Source: Pseudomonadota bacterium
GTDB taxonomy: Bacteria; Pseudomonadota; Alphaproteobacteria; Rhizobiales; Xanthobacteraceae
Reading direction: 5' to 3'
Assembly: GCA_023404675.1 (NCBI GenBank)
Contig: JAEYAW010000033.1
Location: 62,001-126,000 of the forward strand
Length of the DNA stretch: 64,000 nucleotides
Position numbers and translations under genes: made by a program. The notes under the pieces were generated by a model that saw nothing but the letters and a program-made list of their open reading frames with translations, did not search any database and was not told the DNA's origin. Positions 60,337-64,000 of this stretch are shown piece by piece. The stretch's first letter is position 1, and each line of letters begins with the position of its first letter.

Positions 60337-61230
60337 ATGGCTCTGCCTGCCACCCCCCACAACCCCTCTCCCGTTCTCGAAGGTCTGGATGGCCTCGTCC
60401 GCGAGCCCTTTTCGCGTCGCGGCTTCGTCATGTCGACGCTGATCACGGGTTTCACGCTCGCCACCACCACGGTGATGGCGCAGGCGATCAGCACCGATGC
60501 GAACGGCCTCGTCGCGGGCGACGTCCAGATTCCGACCGCAGACGGCAACATGCCGGGCTATCGCGCAATGCCGGAAGGCAACGGGCCGTTTCCGCTGGTG
60601 CTGGTGATCGAGGAAATCTTCGGGGTCCATGAGTACATCAAGGACACCTGCCGCCGTCTCGCCAAGCTGGGTTACTGCGCCGTGGCGCCGGAACTGTATG
60701 CCCGGCAGGGCGATCTCACCAGGATGACCGACGTGCAGCAGATCATCCGCGAGGTGATCTCGAAGAAACCGGATGGCGAGATGCTGTCGGATATCGACGC
60801 GGCCGTGGCGTGGGCGGTGAAGGATTCGAAGGCGGATGGCGATCGCCTCGCCGTCACCGGCTTCTGCCGGGGCGGCCGGGCCGTGTGGCTCTATGCGGCG
60901 CACAATCCGAAGGTGAGGGCGGCCGTCGCCTGGTATGGCCCGCTCGGCGGCCAGCGCAGCGAGATCCAGCCCAAGACCGCCAGCGACGTGGTCGGCGATC
61001 TGAAAGCGCCCGTCCTGGGCCTCTATGGCGGCGCGGACACCGGCATTCCCGTTGCCGATGTCGAGAAGCAGCGCGATGCGGCCAAAGCGGCGGGCAAGAC
61101 CGTGGAGATCGTGATCTATCCCGACACGCCCCACGCCTTCCACGCGGACTACCGGCCGAGCTATCGCAAGGAAGCAGCCGAAGACGGCTGGAAGCGCATG
61201 CTGGCGTGGTTCAGGCAGTACGGCGTGTGA
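60337..61230 (+). CDS. Secreted dienelactone hydrolase family protein (297 aa)
   Basis: REPFSRRGFVMSTLITGFTL is a twin-arginine signal and ATTTVMAQA the probable cleavage region. The alpha/beta hydrolase follows: LVIEEIFGVHEYIKDTCRRLA with the conserved E-I-F-G, catalytic Cys in VTGFCRGGRAVWLYAA, Asp in GGADTGIP and His in DTPHAFHADYRPSY. This is the Cys-Asp-His triad of dienelactone hydrolases. The true substrate is unknown; periplasmic ester or lactone cleavage is the family role. It is convergent with the amidohydrolase gene across a hairpin. Confidence 0.92.
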   Translation: MALPATPHNPSPVLEGLDGLVREPFSRRGFVMSTLITGFTLATTTVMAQAISTDANGLVAGDVQIPTADGNMPGYRAMPEGNGPFPLVLVIEEIFGVHEYIKDTCRRLAKLGYCAVAPELYARQGDLTRMTDVQQIIREVISKKPDGEMLSDIDAAVAWAVKDSKADGDRLAVTGFCRGGRAVWLYAAHNPKVRAAVAWYGPLGGQRSEIQPKTASDVVGDLKAPVLGLYGGADTGIPVADVEKQRDAAKAAGKTVEIVIYPDTPHAFHADYRPSYRKEAAEDGWKRMLAWFRQYGV

Positions 61231-61306
61231 GACTTGCCGGGCCTTCGCTTTTTGAGAGGGTGTTCCTCCCTCGCGATGCCGGGGCCGTCTCTGGATGACG
61301 GATCAG

Positions 61307-61330
61307 GCCTGACCGCATGTCCGGTCAGGC
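61307..61330. terminator. Hairpin between convergent genes
   Basis: GCCTGACCG and CGGTCAGGC form a perfect 9-bp stem with a CATGTC loop in the 102-bp gap between the dienelactone hydrolase and amidohydrolase stops. There is no T run, so termination is only likely. Confidence 0.4.
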
Positions 61331-61332
61331 TG

Positions 61333-62493
61333 TCAGCCCTGTGGCAATTGCGTTTGCAGGACCGACAGCCACAGCTTGATGCCGTCAGCCATCACGGCAT
61401 CGTTGAAATTGAAGTCGCTGGCGTGAAGCCCCGGATTGTGCCCCTCGCGTCCAGCGCCGAGCCAGGCATAACAGCCGGGAATCTCCTGCAGCATGAAGGC
61501 GAAGTCTTCCGAGGCCATGCTCGGAGGCTGCGCCGCGTGGACGAGACCGATCGTCGTGCCCGCGTCCTGCGCGGCGACGGCTTGTGCCGCCGCATTGACC
61601 GTGGCCGGATAGCGCCGCTGATAGTCGATCTCGGCCGTGCATCCGTAGGCAGCCGCGACCGCGCGTGCGATGTCGGTCAGTCGGTTTTGCAAAAGATCGC
61701 CGGCCTTGTCGGAGAACCAGCGGCCGGTGCCGCGCAACACCACGCTGGCGGGGATGATGTTGTAGGCGTTGCCGCCGTGAATCTGCGTGACCGACAGCAC
61801 CGCCGTGTCGGTGGGCGCGACGTTGCGGCTGACGATGGTCTGCAGCGCGGCGACGATCTGGCTCGCCGCCAGAACCGGGTCCGCGCCCTGATGCGGCATC
61901 GCGCCGTGCGCGGCCGTTCCGTTCACGGTGATGTCGAAGGTGGAGAAGGCCGCCATCACCGGGCCGGGCGCGGCCGAGAAGGTGCCGGGCTTCAGCCCCG
62001 GCCAGTTGTGAATGCCGAAAACCGCATCCACCGGAAAGCTTTTGAACAGCCCGTCGTTCATCATCGCCTTCGCGCCGGCTTCGTTTTCCTCGGCAGGTTG
62101 AAAGATGAAATGCACGGTGCCGTCGAAGTCGACGCCGGCGGCAGCCTGCGCCGCGCCAAGCAACATCGACATGTGTCCATCGTGACCGCAGGCGTGCATA
62201 CGGCCGGGATTGCGCGAGCGGTAGGGAAGCTCGCCCGTCTCGTTCATCGGCAGCGCGTCCATGTCCGCGCGCAGGCCGATCACGCGGCGGGACGATCCCT
62301 TGCGCAGGGTTGCGACGAGGCCGGTGCCGGCGAGGCCGGTCGTGACGGACAGTCCCATGTCGCCGAGCCGTTCCGCGACGAAGCGCGATGTCTCATGCTC
62401 CTGATAGGCGATTTCCGGAATGCCGTGGAGATGATGTCGCCAGGTAATGGCCTGTTCGACAAGCTCGCTGGTGACAGCGGCGGAGGCGTTCAT
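61333..62493 (-). CDS. M20 family amidohydrolase, hippurate hydrolase-like (386 aa)
   Basis: Peptidase M20D/amidohydrolase: WRHHLHGIPEIAYQEHETSRF, LRADMDALPMNE and HACGHDGHMSMLLGAAQ (metal cysteine and histidines). FIFQPAEENEAGAKAMMNDG supplies the catalytic Glu, with HGAMPHQGADPVLAASQIV and PSMASEDFAFMLQEIPG later. ATG 62493 gives the normal length of about 386; the open frame to 62544 has no family match. It cleaves N-acyl amino acids such as hippurate or indole-acetyl amides; which one is unknown. Confidence 0.92.
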   Translation of the reverse strand: MNASAAVTSELVEQAITWRHHLHGIPEIAYQEHETSRFVAERLGDMGLSVTTGLAGTGLVATLRKGSSRRVIGLRADMDALPMNETGELPYRSRNPGRMHACGHDGHMSMLLGAAQAAAGVDFDGTVHFIFQPAEENEAGAKAMMNDGLFKSFPVDAVFGIHNWPGLKPGTFSAAPGPVMAAFSTFDITVNGTAAHGAMPHQGADPVLAASQIVAALQTIVSRNVAPTDTAVLSVTQIHGGNAYNIIPASVVLRGTGRWFSDKAGDLLQNRLTDIARAVAAAYGCTAEIDYQRRYPATVNAAAQAVAAQDAGTTIGLVHAAQPPSMASEDFAFMLQEIPGCYAWLGAGREGHNPGLHASDFNFNDAVMADGIKLWLSVLQTQLPQG

Positions 62494-62786
62494 GATCCTG
62501 CTTCTTGTTTTGCTCAGGGGCGTTGCCGGGGAGTTTGGTTGCAAACTCGCACCGAATTCCGACGCAAGCCGCAGGTCCCACCAGCGGGAAGACTATCAAT
62601 CGGACCGAGGAATGACCAGTTTCGGGCAGAGCGTCGGGTCCATGTCTGCTATGCCGATCCGCGCGGTCTTCACTCCGGGACAAACGTGCGGACAGATGGC
62701 TGCGGGACTTCGGGCGCTTCGCGCAGTTCGTGCTGGACGGAGGTGGTGGCTTTCACCGAGGCTGTCAAATCCGCGCTGAAGGACGG
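62494..62786. other. 293-bp intergenic stretch, nothing recognised
   Basis: Contains an open frame of about 65 codons on the minus strand (62596-62793) and another on the plus strand. Neither has a ribosome site or family match. The amidohydrolase promoter probably lies at the left end. Confidence 0.4.
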
Positions 62787-63803
62787 CTAGCATTCAGCCG
62801 GTCTCTCCTTCTTGAGATTCGTGGATGACGTGGACGGGATCTGCCACGCCGTCGCTGCCCAGTCCATCATGCGCCGGATGCCGTCGCGATAGCCGACGTG
62901 GCAGGCCCACCCCGGCATGATCTGCTTTGCCCGTGCCAGATCGGGCCGCCGGTTCGAGGGATCGCCGGGCGCGGCGGCAGTGTGTTCAATCCGGCTTCCC
63001 GGAACGAGCGATGCCACGTAGTCGGCGATGGCCATCACCGGAATTTCGATGTCGCTGCCGATATTGATCGGGCCGGGGTAGGTCGTGGACCGCGCCCCGA
63101 ACAACTGTGCAAGACCGTCGGCGATATCGTCGACGTAACCCCAGCTTCGGGTCTGCCGGCCGTCGCCGTAAACGGTGAGGGACTGTCCCGCGAGGGCCTG
63201 CTGCAGGAAGTTCGGCAGAGCCCGCCCGTCGTCGGCGCGCATTCGCGGGCCATAGGCATTGAACACGCGCGCGATGCGCAGGTTCAGGCCGTGCAGGCGC
63301 TGGTGTTCGGACAGCAGGGCTTCCGTGCACCGCTTGCTCTCGTCGTAGGCCGCGCGAGGGCCGGTGCAGTCGACATTGCCAAAATAGTCCTCCGACTGCG
63401 GCGAGATGAGCGGATCACCATAGACTTCCGACGTCGATGTGAAACAGAAGCGGCCGTGGGTCGCGAGCAGTTCGAGAAGCCGCATCGCGCCGACGACGTT
63501 GGCCGAGATCGTGCGGGACGGCGACGTCATGTACCAGGCCGGGGACGCGGGCGAGGCGAGGTGATAGATTTCGTCAAAGCGCTGGTCGCTTTGAAAGCTT
63601 TCGACGTCCTGCGTGACGAAGTACAACCGGGGATCGGCGATGTGCGCCAGATTGTCCCGCCGGCCGGTCCAGAGATTGTCCACCACGACGAGCCGTGCAA
63701 TCTCGGGACGCGTGAGCAGGCGGTCGATCAGATGCGAGCCGAGAAACCCGGCACCACCGGCAACAAGAACTTTCAGGCCGGACACAGCAGCTCCAGAATG
63801 CAT
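62787..63803 (-). CDS. UDP-glucuronate decarboxylase-like epimerase (338 aa)
   Basis: Extended SDR: VLVAGGAGFLGSHLIDRLL (NAD loop), DNLWTGRRDNLAHI, HLASPASPAWYMTSP, SEVYGDPLISPQSEDYFGNVD, catalytic YDESKRCTEAL and RIARVFNAYGPRMRADDGRALP. The H-L-A-S-P-A-S-P and G-N-V-x-x-x-G-P-R blocks are those of UDP-xylose synthase (UXS), which turns UDP-glucuronate to UDP-xylose. ATG 63803 is used; the frame upstream to 63929 is not conserved-looking. It would supply a pentose donor to the nearby polysaccharide genes. Confidence 0.9.
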   Translation of the reverse strand: MHSGAAVSGLKVLVAGGAGFLGSHLIDRLLTRPEIARLVVVDNLWTGRRDNLAHIADPRLYFVTQDVESFQSDQRFDEIYHLASPASPAWYMTSPSRTISANVVGAMRLLELLATHGRFCFTSTSEVYGDPLISPQSEDYFGNVDCTGPRAAYDESKRCTEALLSEHQRLHGLNLRIARVFNAYGPRMRADDGRALPNFLQQALAGQSLTVYGDGRQTRSWGYVDDIADGLAQLFGARSTTYPGPINIGSDIEIPVMAIADYVASLVPGSRIEHTAAAPGDPSNRRPDLARAKQIMPGWACHVGYRDGIRRMMDWAATAWQIPSTSSTNLKKERPAEC

Positions 63804-63962
63804 CAGGGCGTCTTCCGTTACGGAACCGGCGGGCAGGGCGATAGAATATGGGGTGCCTAGCACATGTGCCGTCGTTCCGGCAAAAGCCGGCGGGATTGCC
63901 GGAAAAATGCTCCGACGTATATCGTGCACCCGCCGATCAGTTTCCCGCGGAGAAGGAATTTC

Positions 63963-64000
63963 ATGTCAGTCGCCGTCAAGCCGAAGGCTGCCGCGATTTG
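63963..64000 (+). CDS. Start of an unidentified gene, cut by the window edge
   Basis: ATG 63963 follows GGAGAAGGAATTTC, a good ribosome site. Only MSVAVKPKAAAI is visible, so no function can be given. It is divergent from the UDP-glucuronate decarboxylase-like gene. Confidence 0.6.
   Translation, partial: MSVAVKPKAAAI

Overview
The window looks like chromosome from a high-GC alphaproteobacterium of the Bradyrhizobium/Afipia/Rhodopseudomonas group (Nitrobacteraceae). That placement is an inference from GC-rich codon use, many CoA-thioester catabolic genes, a pqqABCDE operon, a BigR-type sulfide operon and rhizobial-style palindromic repeats. I could not run any database search.

Layout. 1-4.8 kb holds a leftward acyl-CoA dehydrogenase pair plus a partial enoyl-CoA hydratase, an SDR, a GlsB/YeaQ-type membrane protein and a YidB-like protein. 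4.9-7.5 kb holds a ketopantoate-reductase-like enzyme, a tartrate/D-malate dehydrogenase-like enzyme and an EamA-type membrane protein. 7.5-10.85 kb is a leftward sulfide-detoxification operon (blh, bigR, two YeeE/YedE permeases, tauE) behind an AT-rich palindrome. 10.9-13 kb is a LysR regulator divergent from cidA/cidB-like genes. 13-17.8 kb is mixed: an Ldh-family reductase, two conserved-looking unknowns, a membrane cyclic-nucleotide-binding protein paired with a stand-alone DUF6537-like protein, and an enoyl-CoA hydratase. 18.2-30.2 kb is a catabolic island of CoA-thioester chemistry (nitroreductase, three acyl-CoA dehydrogenases, feruloyl-CoA synthase, enoyl-CoA hydratase, 3-hydroxyacyl-CoA dehydrogenase, TetR, thiolase, second acyl-CoA ligase), probably for phenylpropanoid or other aryl side-chain degradation. 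30.35-33.65 kb is pqqABCDE.

33,791-45,513 is an integrated element of about 11.7 kb. Its ends are an 18-bp direct repeat, one copy being the 3' end of an intact tRNA-Arg(CCT) gene. Next to the tRNA lies a tyrosine integrase that is split by a frameshift. The cargo is a DUF4238 protein, a serine recombinase, a lipoprotein, a zinc-ribbon protein resembling the front of an IS1595 transposase without its nuclease, an 806-residue protein that looks like a phage internal virion/ejection protein, a 189-residue unknown, a 648-residue SF2 helicase-like protein and a 63-residue protein. No capsid, terminase, portal, tail or lysis gene was recognised, so the element is either a decayed prophage or a phage-satellite-like element. 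This is the best candidate for something undescribed.

45.8-64 kb holds an ACAD10/11-like dehydrogenase and then a surface-polysaccharide region: flippase, two glycosyltransferases, a Tat-exported GH5 hydrolase, an O-antigen-ligase/VpsF-like polymerase, a Wzz/BY-kinase fusion lacking its P-loop, a GINT1-like protein, a FemAB/GNAT-like acyltransferase and a sterol-desaturase-family membrane enzyme. A secreted dienelactone hydrolase, an M20 amidohydrolase and a UDP-glucuronate decarboxylase-like epimerase follow. The window ends in the first codons of another gene.
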